From CAYUBI01 sp964443005 (lineage in GTDB: Bacteria > Margulisbacteria > Riflemargulisbacteria > GWF2-35-9 > CAYUBI01), in assembly GCA_964443005.1 (NCBI GenBank), contig CAYUBI010000051.1, positions 1 through 16,350 on the forward strand: 16,350 nt of DNA. The letters run 5' to 3'. Every line of letters starts with the position of its first letter. Position 1 is the stretch's first letter. The notes under the pieces are model-generated. The model was not told where the DNA came from, did not search any database, and was given only the letters and a program-made list of their open reading frames with translations. Of the stretch, positions 1 to 8,567 are shown one piece after another. The translations under genes were made by a program, and so were the position numbers.

Positions 1-54
1 ACCTCACTCATTGGTGCTCCTGTTTTTTTAATGATACTCAAATGGAGCAAGTAA
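1..54 (+). CDS. FecCD-family ABC transporter permease, C-terminal end only
   Basis: Frame 1 reads TSLIGAPVFLMILKWSK and a TAA stop at 52-54. The pattern of LIGAP followed by a short hydrophobic stretch and basic residues is the usual C-terminus of FecCD/BtuC-type permeases for iron-siderophore or cobalamin uptake. An ABC ATPase of the matching FecE/BtuD type starts 4 nt later, which supports the assignment. The rest of the gene lies outside the window, so the substrate cannot be judged. Confidence 0.75.
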   Translation, partial: TSLIGAPVFLMILKWSK

Positions 55-58
55 GGTA

Positions 59-835
59 ATGCCCCCAATCCTCGACATCCATCATCTTAGCGGAGGCTAT
101 CCGCATAAGACTGTCCTGTCAGATATCACCTTTTCCGTTAACAACAGCGATTTTGTCGGCATCCTAGGTCCCAATGGATCTGGGAAATCAACACTGCTAC
201 GACTCATCACACGCATTTTAACGCCCAGTCAAGGAACTATTAGTTTTAACAATCAAGATATTGCGAGCATGAACCTTAAAACCTTGTTTCAACAATGGGC
301 AGTTGTAGAACAAGATACTCACCTTGAATTTCCCTATCGCGTGAAAGACCTTGTATTAATGGGACGAACGCCGCATTTAGCACGTTACAACGCAGCAACG
401 CAAACAGATCAAACCATTGTTACTCATGCTATGGCACTTACAAATATTTCTAAATTAAGAAATTCGCCCATTGATCAACTCAGTGCAGGGCAACGACAAT
501 TAGTATTTATTGCCAAAGCGCTAGCGCAAGAACCTAAACTACTATTTTTAGATGAGCCAACAGCACATTTAGACATATACCATCAATTGCAAATTATGTC
601 CCTACTTAAACGCCTAAATACTGAATTCGGATTAACAATCTTGGTTATTCTTCATGACCTGAATATAGCCAGCCACTTTTGCAAACACTTACTGCTCCTA
701 AATCAAGGCACTTTAGTAACTCACGGATCCTGCACTGATGTACTAACGCAGCAAACAATTGAAGCCGTATACCACGTTAAAGCAACCGTCATTTCTCATC
801 CAACATCTGGCAAAATAAAGGTAGATTTTTTATGA
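59..835 (+). CDS. ABC transporter ATP-binding protein, FecE/FhuC/BtuD type
   Basis: This is a 258-aa cytoplasmic ATPase that would power the permease encoded just upstream, importing an iron-siderophore, heme or cobalamin-like ligand. Visible motifs are Walker A GPNGSGKST (37-45), Q-loop Q85, the signature LSAGQ (141-145), Walker B LLFLDEP (161-167) with D-loop AHLD, and the switch histidine in ILHDLN near residue 200. The segment DLVLMGRTPH (97-106) is typical of the Fe3+-siderophore/B12 subfamily. The ATG follows the permease stop by 4 nt, with GGAG at 44-47 as a plausible ribosome site. The stop codon overlaps the queA start (ATGA), so the two are probably translationally coupled. The length is normal for the family. 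The substrate cannot be decided from this sequence, so no symbol is given. Confidence 0.93.
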   Translation: MPPILDIHHLSGGYPHKTVLSDITFSVNNSDFVGILGPNGSGKSTLLRLITRILTPSQGTISFNNQDIASMNLKTLFQQWAVVEQDTHLEFPYRVKDLVLMGRTPHLARYNAATQTDQTIVTHAMALTNISKLRNSPIDQLSAGQRQLVFIAKALAQEPKLLFLDEPTAHLDIYHQLQIMSLLKRLNTEFGLTILVILHDLNIASHFCKHLLLLNQGTLVTHGSCTDVLTQQTIEAVYHVKATVISHPTSGKIKVDFL

Positions 836-1866
836 AAACAAGTGATTTTGATTATGACTTACCCAGCGAACTTATTGCGCAAACACCAACTGAACCGCGC
901 GATTCATCGCGTCTACTTATCGCTAGCACAACGACTCAGACCCATGCTCAGGTTAAAGATTTAACCTCCTTATTGCTGCCTGGAGATTGTCTAGTGCTCA
1001 ACAATACTCAGGTAATTCCTGGCCGGCTTTTTGCAACCAACGAAAATTCTCACAACAAAATCGAAATATTTTTAATCAACGAGCATGCGCCTATGGAATG
1101 GAACGTTTTAGCGCGTCCAGCTCGTAAACTTAAAACAGGAACACAACTTACATTTTCAGCTGATTGTTGTGCGGAAGTTATTTCTATTTTAGACGATGGA
1201 CAACGACGATTAAAATTCACATGCACAAAGCCATTCAGCGAAATTATCGAACAAATAGGTCACCCACCGCTACCGCCATATATCAAAATCGACTCCCATA
1301 CTGCAGATCAGTTAAAACAACGGTATCAAACAGTATTTGCCTCAACTCCGGGAGCAGTTGCTGCACCGACTGCAGGCCTCCATTTCACGCAAGAGCTGCT
1401 AAATAAACTACGCGAAAAGGGAGTACGAATTGCTTTTGTAACGCTTCATGTTGGCATTGGAACCTTCCGACCTGTTGAGGTTGAAAATATTGCTGACCAC
1501 AAAATGCATGCAGAAAGCTATTCTTTACCCCAAGAAACAATTGATATGATTACAGAAACACAATTACACGGGCATCGCATTATTGCAGTTGGAACTACAG
1601 TTGTTCGTGTTTTAGAAAGCATTTACCAAAAATATGGCAAACTTCAGCCTGACAAAGGAGAAACCTCTATTTTTATCACACCTGGATTTTCGTTTCACAT
1701 TATTGATGGATTAATGACTAATTTTCATTTGCCTTGCTCAACACTGCTTATGCTATGCTCAGCATTCATGGGCAAGGAACGCATGCTAAGTTTATATCAA
1801 ACTGCCATTCACGAACGCTATCGTTTTTTTTCCTTTGGCGATGCAATGTTACTGTGGAAAAAATAA
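832..1866 (+). CDS. queA: S-adenosylmethionine:tRNA ribosyltransferase-isomerase
   Basis: QueA transfers and isomerises the ribosyl part of SAM onto 7-aminomethyl-7-deazaguanine in tRNA, making epoxyqueuosine at wobble position 34 of GUN-anticodon tRNAs. The 344-aa protein has the family's usual length. It carries the usual N-terminus (FDYDLPSELIAQTP), HPPLPPYI (144-151), GAVAAPTAGLHFT (174-186), VGIGTFRPV (207-215) and TNFHLPCSTLLML near the C-terminus. The start overlaps the ABC ATPase stop by 4 nt, and the TAA stop shares one base with the hypF start. Placement between an importer ATPase and hypF is not a functional grouping I recognise; no other queuosine gene is in the window. The gene looks intact. 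Confidence 0.97.
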   Translation: MKTSDFDYDLPSELIAQTPTEPRDSSRLLIASTTTQTHAQVKDLTSLLLPGDCLVLNNTQVIPGRLFATNENSHNKIEIFLINEHAPMEWNVLARPARKLKTGTQLTFSADCCAEVISILDDGQRRLKFTCTKPFSEIIEQIGHPPLPPYIKIDSHTADQLKQRYQTVFASTPGAVAAPTAGLHFTQELLNKLREKGVRIAFVTLHVGIGTFRPVEVENIADHKMHAESYSLPQETIDMITETQLHGHRIIAVGTTVVRVLESIYQKYGKLQPDKGETSIFITPGFSFHIIDGLMTNFHLPCSTLLMLCSAFMGKERMLSLYQTAIHERYRFFSFGDAMLLWKK

Positions 1867-4214
1867 TGCAAAAAACTCACATCCATATTACTGGACTCGT
1901 TCAAGGCGTTGGATTTCGGCCGTATATTTTTCGCTTAGCCCATGAGCTAAAATTAACAGGTTGCGTCAACAATCAAAGTAATGGTGTAGCTATAGAAGTT
2001 CATGGTTCTGCTAAGGCTATTCACGAACTCATCACGCGAATACCAAAAGAAGCACCAGTAGCAAGCCGCATTGACACCCTCATAATCACCCCCAGTAATC
2101 ACCCGAATTATGAAACATTTACTATTCTTAAAAGTGACATGCGAACTATGCAGATTACAAGTGTCAGCCCTGATCTGGCAACCTGCGACCTCTGTCTGGA
2201 CGAACTTAAAACTATGCCTCATCGGGTTCATTACCCGTTCATTAATTGTACGCAATGTGGCCCACGATTTTCCATTATACAAAAACTTCCTTATGATCGA
2301 GCACATACGACTATGCAAAATTTCAAAATGTGTATATCTTGCCAACACGAATACGATAATCCAACTAATCGCCGTTTTCATGCACAACCCAATGCTTGTG
2401 AAATCTGCGGGCCACGTTATTCCTTAACAATTACATTGCCAACCCATCAAGCCAAGCCACAAAAAACCACAAACTCATGGCTTCATCAAACAACACAAAT
2501 CATTATGGACGGCGGAATCATGGCAATTAAAAGCCTTGGTGGTTTTCATTTAGCGTGTAATGCATTCAATCAGACTGCAGTCCTGCGACTTCGGGAAATC
2601 AAACATCGCGAACAAAAACCTTTTGCAGTCTTATTTCGAGATATTAGCACTATTCATAAATATGCTAACATCACACCAGAAGAAGCAGATTTATTAATGT
2701 GTATTAAACGACCCATTGTTATTGTCAATCGCACACAAAAATTAATGGCTCCTGCTGTATGTCAAGGGCTTCCAACTATTGGCGCAATGTTGCCGTATAC
2801 TCCCGTTCACCATTTACTAATGACACACCTTAACTGTGATGCCCTAGTGCTAACCAGCGGAAATCTTAAAGATGAACCCATCATCATGACTAATCACGAA
2901 GCTTTAGCCCAATTTACACCATTAGTAAATGGAATACTGACTTACAATCGCGACATTCATAACAGATGCGACGACTCCATCATTCATGTTGTTCGAAGTA
3001 AACCCCGCGTACTTCGGCGATCCAGGGGTTATGCCCCAGAGCGTATTGCCATGATTGACACTGTTGAAGGCATTATTGCTGCAGGTGCTGAATTAAAAAG
3101 CGTATTTGCAATTGGAAAAGAAAATGACGCCATACTCAGCCAATATATTGGTGATCTCAAAACAGCAGAGGTGCTGACATTTTATGACGAATCCCTAACC
3201 CGATACCGTGATTTATTTAACATTAATCCAACATTGGCAGTTCATGATCTTCACCCAGACTATCTATCCACACAAGCGATGATAAAATTAGGGATACCAA
3301 CGCTGGCAGTTCAGCACCATTATGCGCATATAGCAGCTTGCATTGCCGAATTTCAATTAGAAAAAAAAGTGATTGGTTTTAGCTTTGACGGAACCGGTTT
3401 AGGCGATGATGGGCACATCTGGGGTGGAGAATGTTTTTGTGCAGATTTAGAACACTACTCCCGCGAAATTCATTTTAATTATATACCCATGCCTGGAGGA
3501 GATCGAGCAGCAGAAGAACCATGGCGCATGGCACTAGCCTATCTTGTGGATGCTTTTGGCGCAGATGCAGGGACCTTACCTTTACCCTTTTTACATAAGC
3601 TTGAAACAGACAAACTCAAAGGCGTTATGCACATGATTCAACGCAAACTGAATTGTCCCTTGACCTCTAGTGTCGGACGTTTATTTGATGCAATTGCTGC
3701 AATTATTGGCTTACAAAGCATTCACGGATTCGAAGCTGAAGCTGCAATTCGCTTAGAATCTGCTATAAATAAAGCTACCTTAGACGAAAAGCTGTTCATT
3801 TACCCTTATACCCTCACAACGACAATTTCCGTTGCACCTATGATTCGCGCTATTGTAAATGACGTAATCCAAGGAACATCGACTGCAAGTATCTCTCTAC
3901 GATTTCATCTGACCTTAGTTGACATCATTGCAACTGTTGCAAAACAATTACGCACTAAATATTCACTTAACGATGTAGTTTTATCCGGCGGGGTCTTTCA
4001 AAACCGATTTTTACTAGAAAACGCAGAAAACCAGTTAGAACAAGAGGGATTTAACGTATTTTCTCCGCAAGCCATCCCCTGTAATGACAGCGGCATTGCC
4101 TTAGGGCAATTAGCTATTGCAGCACGACGGCGAAAACTAATTAATAAGGAAAAACTTCATACATCGGCCGAATCATTCGCCTCTTTATCAAAACATATTA
4201 AACTATCAACTTAA
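1866..4214 (+). CDS. hypF: Carbamoyltransferase HypF ([NiFe]-hydrogenase maturation)
   Basis: HypF uses carbamoyl phosphate and ATP to make carbamoyl-adenylate and passes the carbamoyl group to HypE, the source of the cyanide ligands of the [NiFe] centre. All four parts are present in this 782-aa protein. The N-terminal acylphosphatase domain has VQGVGFRP with catalytic R18 and probably N36. Two zinc sites follow: C107-x2-C110 with C128-x2-C131, and C156-x2-C159 with C178-x2-C181. A YrdC-like domain spans about 205-385. The C-terminal Kae1-like domain has the metal pair HHYAH (H484, H488), SFDGTGLGDDGHIWGGE and LSGGVFQN (706-713). The ATG at 1866 was chosen because it overlaps the queA TAA and gives the standard N-terminus. 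An upstream in-frame ATG at 1734 would add 44 unrelated residues. No hydrogenase or other hyp gene is visible. Confidence 0.96.
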   Translation: MQKTHIHITGLVQGVGFRPYIFRLAHELKLTGCVNNQSNGVAIEVHGSAKAIHELITRIPKEAPVASRIDTLIITPSNHPNYETFTILKSDMRTMQITSVSPDLATCDLCLDELKTMPHRVHYPFINCTQCGPRFSIIQKLPYDRAHTTMQNFKMCISCQHEYDNPTNRRFHAQPNACEICGPRYSLTITLPTHQAKPQKTTNSWLHQTTQIIMDGGIMAIKSLGGFHLACNAFNQTAVLRLREIKHREQKPFAVLFRDISTIHKYANITPEEADLLMCIKRPIVIVNRTQKLMAPAVCQGLPTIGAMLPYTPVHHLLMTHLNCDALVLTSGNLKDEPIIMTNHEALAQFTPLVNGILTYNRDIHNRCDDSIIHVVRSKPRVLRRSRGYAPERIAMIDTVEGIIAAGAELKSVFAIGKENDAILSQYIGDLKTAEVLTFYDESLTRYRDLFNINPTLAVHDLHPDYLSTQAMIKLGIPTLAVQHHYAHIAACIAEFQLEKKVIGFSFDGTGLGDDGHIWGGECFCADLEHYSREIHFNYIPMPGGDRAAEEPWRMALAYLVDAFGADAGTLPLPFLHKLETDKLKGVMHMIQRKLNCPLTSSVGRLFDAIAAIIGLQSIHGFEAEAAIRLESAINKATLDEKLFIYPYTLTTTISVAPMIRAIVNDVIQGTSTASISLRFHLTLVDIIATVAKQLRTKYSLNDVVLSGGVFQNRFLLENAENQLEQEGFNVFSPQAIPCNDSGIALGQLAIAARRRKLINKEKLHTSAESFASLSKHIKLST

Positions 4215-4271
4215 CAGTTTTATACTATAAAGAATAAGAGACTGAAAAATAGAAATATAACTGACTTTAAT

Positions 4272-4517
4272 TTACGCCTGAGCCATCTCGTAAAGAAATT
4301 CAGGTGCAAAATCAGCGCCGTTTGGCCACGTAATTGTATCATATTCAGAATTCAAGGAAACTTGACAAAAATATTCTTTTTGTTTTAATGGTAAAAAAAT
4401 CTTTCGATGATCCTTAAGTATTTTTTCTTCTAAATCAATAATTTTTTCTGTTTTATCATTAAATCTGATCCGGATTTTATAATCTTTTTGGTATTCAGCT
4501 TCAATTAACCAAATCAT
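4272..4517 (-). CDS. DUF2442 domain protein (small, unknown function)
   Basis: This 81-aa protein reads through a DUF2442-like fold: a Y-x-I-x-I-x-F segment (about 13-19), a DLEEKI stretch, then PLKQKEYF and the family hallmark TITWPNGADFAPEFLYE (62-78). DUF2442 proteins have no firmly established activity and often sit beside a DUF4160 partner in what looks like a toxin-antitoxin-like pair. No DUF4160 partner is seen here. The ATG has a good ribosome site (AGGA at 4525-4528, 7 nt upstream). The gene converges on hypF and lies just outside the left direct repeat of the island. If the island were absent, it would directly follow the GGDEF gene in the same orientation. Confidence 0.8.
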   Translation of the reverse strand: MIWLIEAEYQKDYKIRIRFNDKTEKIIDLEEKILKDHRKIFLPLKQKEYFCQVSLNSEYDTITWPNGADFAPEFLYEMAQA

Positions 4518-4532
4518 GACTTTTTCCTTTCT

Positions 4533-4541
4533 ATTCTAACA
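4533..4541 (-). promoter_or_regulatory. Possible extended -10 promoter for the DUF2442 gene
   Basis: On the - strand TGT-TAGAAT matches an extended -10 element (TGn plus 5 of 6 bases of TATAAT). The -35 region is T-rich with no good match. The start point would fall only about 9 nt before the ATG, within or beside the ribosome site. This is a weak call. The rest of the 4518-4611 gap holds no other signal I can support. Confidence 0.3.
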
Positions 4542-4611
4542 GCATAGTGCGCATAAAAAAAAGAATAAACAATACCCAGGTAACACTACATTAAAAAGCA
4601 CAAACCATTAG

Positions 4612-4649
4612 CTAAATCGCGACTCGATTTCGTCCGGTTTTTTTGGCTT
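4612..4649 (+). repeat. Left 38-bp direct repeat (putative attachment-site copy)
   Basis: The 38 bases match 13502-13539 except at one position (T4617 against C13507); 4618-4649 is a perfect 32-base match. Read on the - strand, it encodes KAKKTGRNRVAI and a TAG stop, i.e. a duplicate of the C-terminal codons of the GGDEF gene at the other end of the island. It overlaps the last two bases of the metallopeptidase stop codon. Identity ends abruptly on both sides. Inside it is an inverted repeat AAATCG (4614-4619) / CGATTT (4625-4630) with a 5-nt spacer, a layout that would suit a site-specific recombinase core site. That use is inferred. Confidence 0.85.
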
Positions 4650-5352
4650 ATGCCAAAGTGACCTCCAGCTTTTTCTTTCGTTTTTCCCAATCTGGAAGAT
4701 TCAGGGCAAGTAATTTATAAAAATTTTGAGTATGATTTTTATGAATCAAATGACAAAACTCGTGAATGATTACGTATTGGATACACTCTTTAGGTGATCG
4801 AATAAGATCAACATTAAGTGTAAGAAGACCAGCTGAAGATAAGCTTCCCCATCTACGACTTAAGGTTCTGATTGAAATGCGAGGCTTACCAGTCGCCGTA
4901 TTACTAAAACGCTCCCAACAAGCATTGTAAAACTCATTAAATTTTTCATGTGCTTTAGCTCGATACCACTGCAATATGAGCGACTCTATAATGTGTGAAT
5001 AATTTATGTCAGGGCTTTGTATTAGGATGTATGAGCCTGATATCTGCACTTTATTAACATTATTCGATACAAACTTAAGTCGATAACGTCTACCCAAATA
5101 AAAATGTGTTTCGCCACCAACATACTTTCGAGCTGTCGCTCTTGGCGTAAATTGTCGAAAGAACTCTTGTTGTTTAGTAATCCAACGCAGTCGCTTCTTA
5201 ACTTTGCCTTCAACTTCTGCCAAATTCGTATTATTTGGAGCACTTACGATAACTGTACAGTCAGGATTAACGGCAATAGCCAGCGTTCTTCGGTCTGAAT
5301 AGTGGATCGTGTAGGAAACCTGTGAATTCCCAAACGCTAATTCGTGAACCAT
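4648..5352 (-). CDS. YgjP-like (DUF45) zinc metallopeptidase of the R-M operon
   Basis: A 234-aa protein of the YgjP/DUF45 (WLM/SprT-like) metallopeptidase type. It has the N-terminal pattern SDRRTLAIAVNPDCTVIVSAP (20-40), RRWGSLSSAG (166-175) and the zinc motif HEFCH (197-201) with a third ligand probably at H207 (HKNH). All metal ligands are present, so it is likely active. Genes of this family are frequently placed next to hsdR; their role there is not established. The ATG at 5352 lies one base after the hsdR TAG and has AGG about 7 nt upstream. An alternative TTG start at 5382 would add 10 residues and overlap hsdR by 29 nt. The stop codon touches the left direct repeat. It is the last gene of the island operon. 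Confidence 0.88.
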   Translation of the reverse strand: MVHELAFGNSQVSYTIHYSDRRTLAIAVNPDCTVIVSAPNNTNLAEVEGKVKKRLRWITKQQEFFRQFTPRATARKYVGGETHFYLGRRYRLKFVSNNVNKVQISGSYILIQSPDINYSHIIESLILQWYRAKAHEKFNEFYNACWERFSNTATGKPRISIRTLSRRWGSLSSAGLLTLNVDLIRSPKECIQYVIIHEFCHLIHKNHTQNFYKLLALNLPDWEKRKKKLEVTLA

Positions 5353-5353
5353 T

Positions 5354-8300
5354 CTACTGCCTTTTACTTCTAAAGCGTTCAATACTCATGACTTTTTCAA
5401 TGATTTGATCCATCATTTCAACGCTTAGCGGAATACCCTGCTTATCCTTAACCTCATCAAAAAGATAATCATCGATAGCATTTATAACCGTTTTTTGAGC
5501 ATCCATATCATCCCAAAACTGAACCTTATATTTGGCTACAATAAAAATAATTTGCATATCAATGGCAATTTTTGATGCTACCTGAACAAGATCAACATCA
5601 CTTTTAACTTTCTGAAGAAGTGGGAAGATTACTCCGTAATAGGCCATGGATTCTTCATTCCCATGCAATCCCTCAGGCACATCGTCATGTTGCTTTGACA
5701 CCACTTTGTTGCGAATATCGACAACCTTGTTTAGGTACTCTAAATCAGATAGACGTTTAGCTCGAAACTCATCAATTGCCTGCTGAATTAATTTAGAAAA
5801 TTTCTCATAAAACGCTGGATCGAGCTCCATATTCTCAGTAATGACTCGCTTGGTAGCATGTGCAATCATATCTGCTTTTGCAGCAGTTGTTTTATTGGCA
5901 AGCAGTCCACGATCTTCTTTGACTTCATTAAACGTAGCTTCATCAAAAATGTTCACCGGCTCATTAAGCTGAATAACTTCATTTGCCTGAATGTGCGTAT
6001 CCAATAATTTTCTTATTCTTGGCTCGTAATCGCGATAATCGATGGTTTCGGCATAGCGTATCTTCACTGAACTTCTTAAATTTATAAACCGTTTAAGATC
6101 AGCTTTGTAGGTTTTGATTTTATTTTCATCAGTAGTCCTCAGAAATTGATCCGAGGACAATGCGATAGCGAGAGTCTTGCTGTATTGCGTTAAACATTCA
6201 TAAAACTTTACTCTCAACTCTTCATTTGTTAATAAGACCTCATAGGCTTCTTCATCACGGGAATTCTTTACAGACTTAAAAATGTCCCACAAATCAGAAT
6301 GAACCTGAGGCAATTTACTAATTTCAGATTGTACTGACAGCAAAGTCCCTGCTAAATCTTGTTCGTCATATTCCTCAAATATGCTGTACATAGTTAACGC
6401 TTTGTCCAGCTCACCCAAGACACTTGCATAGTCGATGATGTACCCAAAGTCTTTGCCTTCATAGAGCCGATTAACTCGTGCAATCGCCTGAAGCAAGGTA
6501 TGATCCCGCATCATAGTACACAAGTACAATACCGTGTTTCGAGGTGCATCAAACCCAGTCAGCAGCTTAGAAACAACAATGAGTATTTCTGGCTCTTCGC
6601 CATTTTTAAATTGGTTAATAATTTGTTTTGTATACTCGTCTTCATTCCCATAACGTTTCATCATTCGTTGCCAAAAGCTGACGACTTCATCAGTTGATTC
6701 CGTATCCACTTCCTCGTATCCCTCGCGATTGTCCGGTGGAGATATGATCACCTCTGACGTAACCTGGCCTAGTTCTTTCAGATATTCATGATACTTCAAT
6801 GCCGTTTGTTTATTAGGTGCCACGAGCTGTGCTTTGAACCCTGTTCCTTGCCAATTGGCTCTGTAGTGTTCGTTGATATCAAAAGCACGCATATAAACAA
6901 CCTGATCTGTTTTATTAAGCATTTCGGCTCGTGCGTATTTCTTTTTTAAGTCTGCTTGTTGTTCTTGCGTCAGCCCCTGGGTATGCCGGTCAAACCACAA
7001 ATCGATTGCCACTTGATTTTGAACCATTTCAACGTGTCGGCCTTCGTAAAGTAAGGGGACAACTGCTTTGTCATCCACTGCTTGATGAATTGAATAATGA
7101 GGCTCAATTAGTCCTCCAAACTTCATAAAGTTATTTTTTTTAAAATCCTTGATTAAAGGTGTGCCGGTAAAGCCTAAGTAGCAGGCATTAGGAAACATTT
7201 CTCTCATACGAGCCGCAAAAGAACCAAAGTTAGTCCGATGACTTTCATCGATCAGCATAAAGATGTCTGGAGAAGTATCCTGATGTTTTTTAGAATTCAA
7301 TGCCTTATCAAACTTGTGGATCAAAGTTGTGATGATACTCGATTTACTCTCTGTGACTAATTCCATCAGATTGCGACCGGAGGTTGCTCGTTTTGGCTCC
7401 ATATTACATGCTGCGAAAGTATTTCCGAGTTGTTTGTCCAGGTCATCCCTGTCCGTTACCAATATAATTCTTGGATTGGGTATTGCGGCAGAAAATGCCA
7501 AAGCGCGAGCCAACATGACCATCGTTAATGATTTACCAGATCCTTGGGTGTGCCAAATGATACCCCCAGTACGCTTACCATCATTGGTGAACTGGTTCAC
7601 TCGCTCAATGGTCGACTTCACTACAAAATATTGCTGATACCTTGCGATCTTCTTGATACCACTTTCAAATAATGTAAACCCAAAAGCAATATCCAATAAC
7701 CGCTTCGGACTGCATAAGCTATATATTGTCATGTCTTGAGTTGTAACGATTCTGTCGCCTTGTGTTTCCAGATCATCAAAAAAGGTTCGAGACATAGCGA
7801 ACTCACCCGTAAATAAAATGTTTTTGTCTTCTGTTGAAAGTTGTTGTTGAATGATTGTATTGAGAGTCTGCTCTTTATCATCCAGCTCTTTCCATACGCT
7901 CCAATATTTCCTTGGTGTCCCAGTAGTTGCGTACATAGCCTCATTCTTATTTGCAGCCATAACCAGCTGGACATACGTAAAAAGCTTCGGGATATAATCG
8001 TCACTTTGATTGCGAATCGATTGCGAGATAGCTTGTTCAACCTCAATTTTAGGGGACTTGCATTCAATCACCGCAAGCGGGATACCGTTTACAAAAAGAA
8101 TAATATCTGGTCGGGCTGTTTCATGACTTCGACTACGCTCGACCGAAAACTCAGCAGTGACATGAAAAACATTCTTATCCCATTCTTTCCAATTGATATA
8201 GTTGAAGTTGAAACTCTTAGAATCACCTTCGATGGTCTGCTCCAATGCCGTGCCGAGAGTTAATAAGTCATAGCCAGTTTCGTTGGTGCGAAGTAGCCCA

Positions 8301-8563
8301 TCATATTTGATGTTTTTTAGCTTCTGGATAGCTGACTGTATATTTTCTTCACTAAAATAGTATTCTTTACCCTTATGTTTTATTCGATTCAGATCCTTTA
8401 GCTGTTCGCGCAGAATTTCTTCCAATAGAGTATTCGAAGTCTTTCCCTGCCTCTGCGCTAATGCCTGTTCTTGGCTAAGGTACTTATAGCCCAGCTTCAT
8501 TAATAGCTGAAGAGCCGGGATTTGAGATAGATATTTTTCGTTAAAGTGGAAGGATGTGTTCAT
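5354..8563 (-). CDS. hsdR: Type I restriction enzyme, R subunit (motor and nuclease)
   Basis: HsdR is the ATP-driven DNA translocase and endonuclease of a type I restriction complex (R2M2S). The 1069-aa protein has the N-terminal PD-(D/E)xK nuclease (D153, E167, K169 in RPDIILF...AVIECKSP). The helicase core has Walker A TQGSGKS (339-345), DESH (439-442), LGFTGTP (463-469) and the motif VI region QAIARVNRLYEG. A helical C-terminal region probably docks onto HsdM. The N-terminus and size suggest the EcoR124-like family. The ATG lies 4 nt after the RAYT gene stop; its ribosome site AAAGGA (8571-8576) is inside the RAYT 3' end. The metallopeptidase gene follows after 1 nt. All catalytic motifs are intact, so the system is probably functional. 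Confidence 0.97.
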   Translation of the reverse strand: MNTSFHFNEKYLSQIPALQLLMKLGYKYLSQEQALAQRQGKTSNTLLEEILREQLKDLNRIKHKGKEYYFSEENIQSAIQKLKNIKYDGLLRTNETGYDLLTLGTALEQTIEGDSKSFNFNYINWKEWDKNVFHVTAEFSVERSRSHETARPDIILFVNGIPLAVIECKSPKIEVEQAISQSIRNQSDDYIPKLFTYVQLVMAANKNEAMYATTGTPRKYWSVWKELDDKEQTLNTIIQQQLSTEDKNILFTGEFAMSRTFFDDLETQGDRIVTTQDMTIYSLCSPKRLLDIAFGFTLFESGIKKIARYQQYFVVKSTIERVNQFTNDGKRTGGIIWHTQGSGKSLTMVMLARALAFSAAIPNPRIILVTDRDDLDKQLGNTFAACNMEPKRATSGRNLMELVTESKSSIITTLIHKFDKALNSKKHQDTSPDIFMLIDESHRTNFGSFAARMREMFPNACYLGFTGTPLIKDFKKNNFMKFGGLIEPHYSIHQAVDDKAVVPLLYEGRHVEMVQNQVAIDLWFDRHTQGLTQEQQADLKKKYARAEMLNKTDQVVYMRAFDINEHYRANWQGTGFKAQLVAPNKQTALKYHEYLKELGQVTSEVIISPPDNREGYEEVDTESTDEVVSFWQRMMKRYGNEDEYTKQIINQFKNGEEPEILIVVSKLLTGFDAPRNTVLYLCTMMRDHTLLQAIARVNRLYEGKDFGYIIDYASVLGELDKALTMYSIFEEYDEQDLAGTLLSVQSEISKLPQVHSDLWDIFKSVKNSRDEEAYEVLLTNEELRVKFYECLTQYSKTLAIALSSDQFLRTTDENKIKTYKADLKRFINLRSSVKIRYAETIDYRDYEPRIRKLLDTHIQANEVIQLNEPVNIFDEATFNEVKEDRGLLANKTTAAKADMIAHATKRVITENMELDPAFYEKFSKLIQQAIDEFRAKRLSDLEYLNKVVDIRNKVVSKQHDDVPEGLHGNEESMAYYGVIFPLLQKVKSDVDLVQVASKIAIDMQIIFIVAKYKVQFWDDMDAQKTVINAIDDYLFDEVKDKQGIPLSVEMMDQIIEKVMSIERFRSKRQ

Positions 8564-8567
8564 GGTT

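Noticed and set aside
1734..1865. N-terminal extension of HypF from an upstream ATG
   Set aside because: The extra 44 residues overlap queA in another frame and do not resemble the acylphosphatase domain; the ATG at 1866 gives the standard start.
1953..2427. Open frames on both strands within hypF as separate genes
   Set aside because: They are shadows of the well-supported hypF frame, with low-complexity, Cys/Ile-rich translations and no ribosome site or family motif.
4612..4649. Left repeat as a remnant of a second, decayed GGDEF gene
   Set aside because: Identity stops sharply at 4650, and the adjacent sequence is an intact metallopeptidase gene in a different frame with no GGDEF-like residues.
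4642..4657. Hairpin TTTGGC-TTAT-GCCAAA at the left island end as a terminator of the R-M operon
   Set aside because: On the - strand it is followed by an A-run, not a T-run. It arises from the chance meeting of the repeat with the metallopeptidase 3' end.
7314..8263. Plus-strand open frames opposite hsdR
   Set aside because: They have no recognisable domains and lie wholly within an intact 1069-aa hsdR gene.
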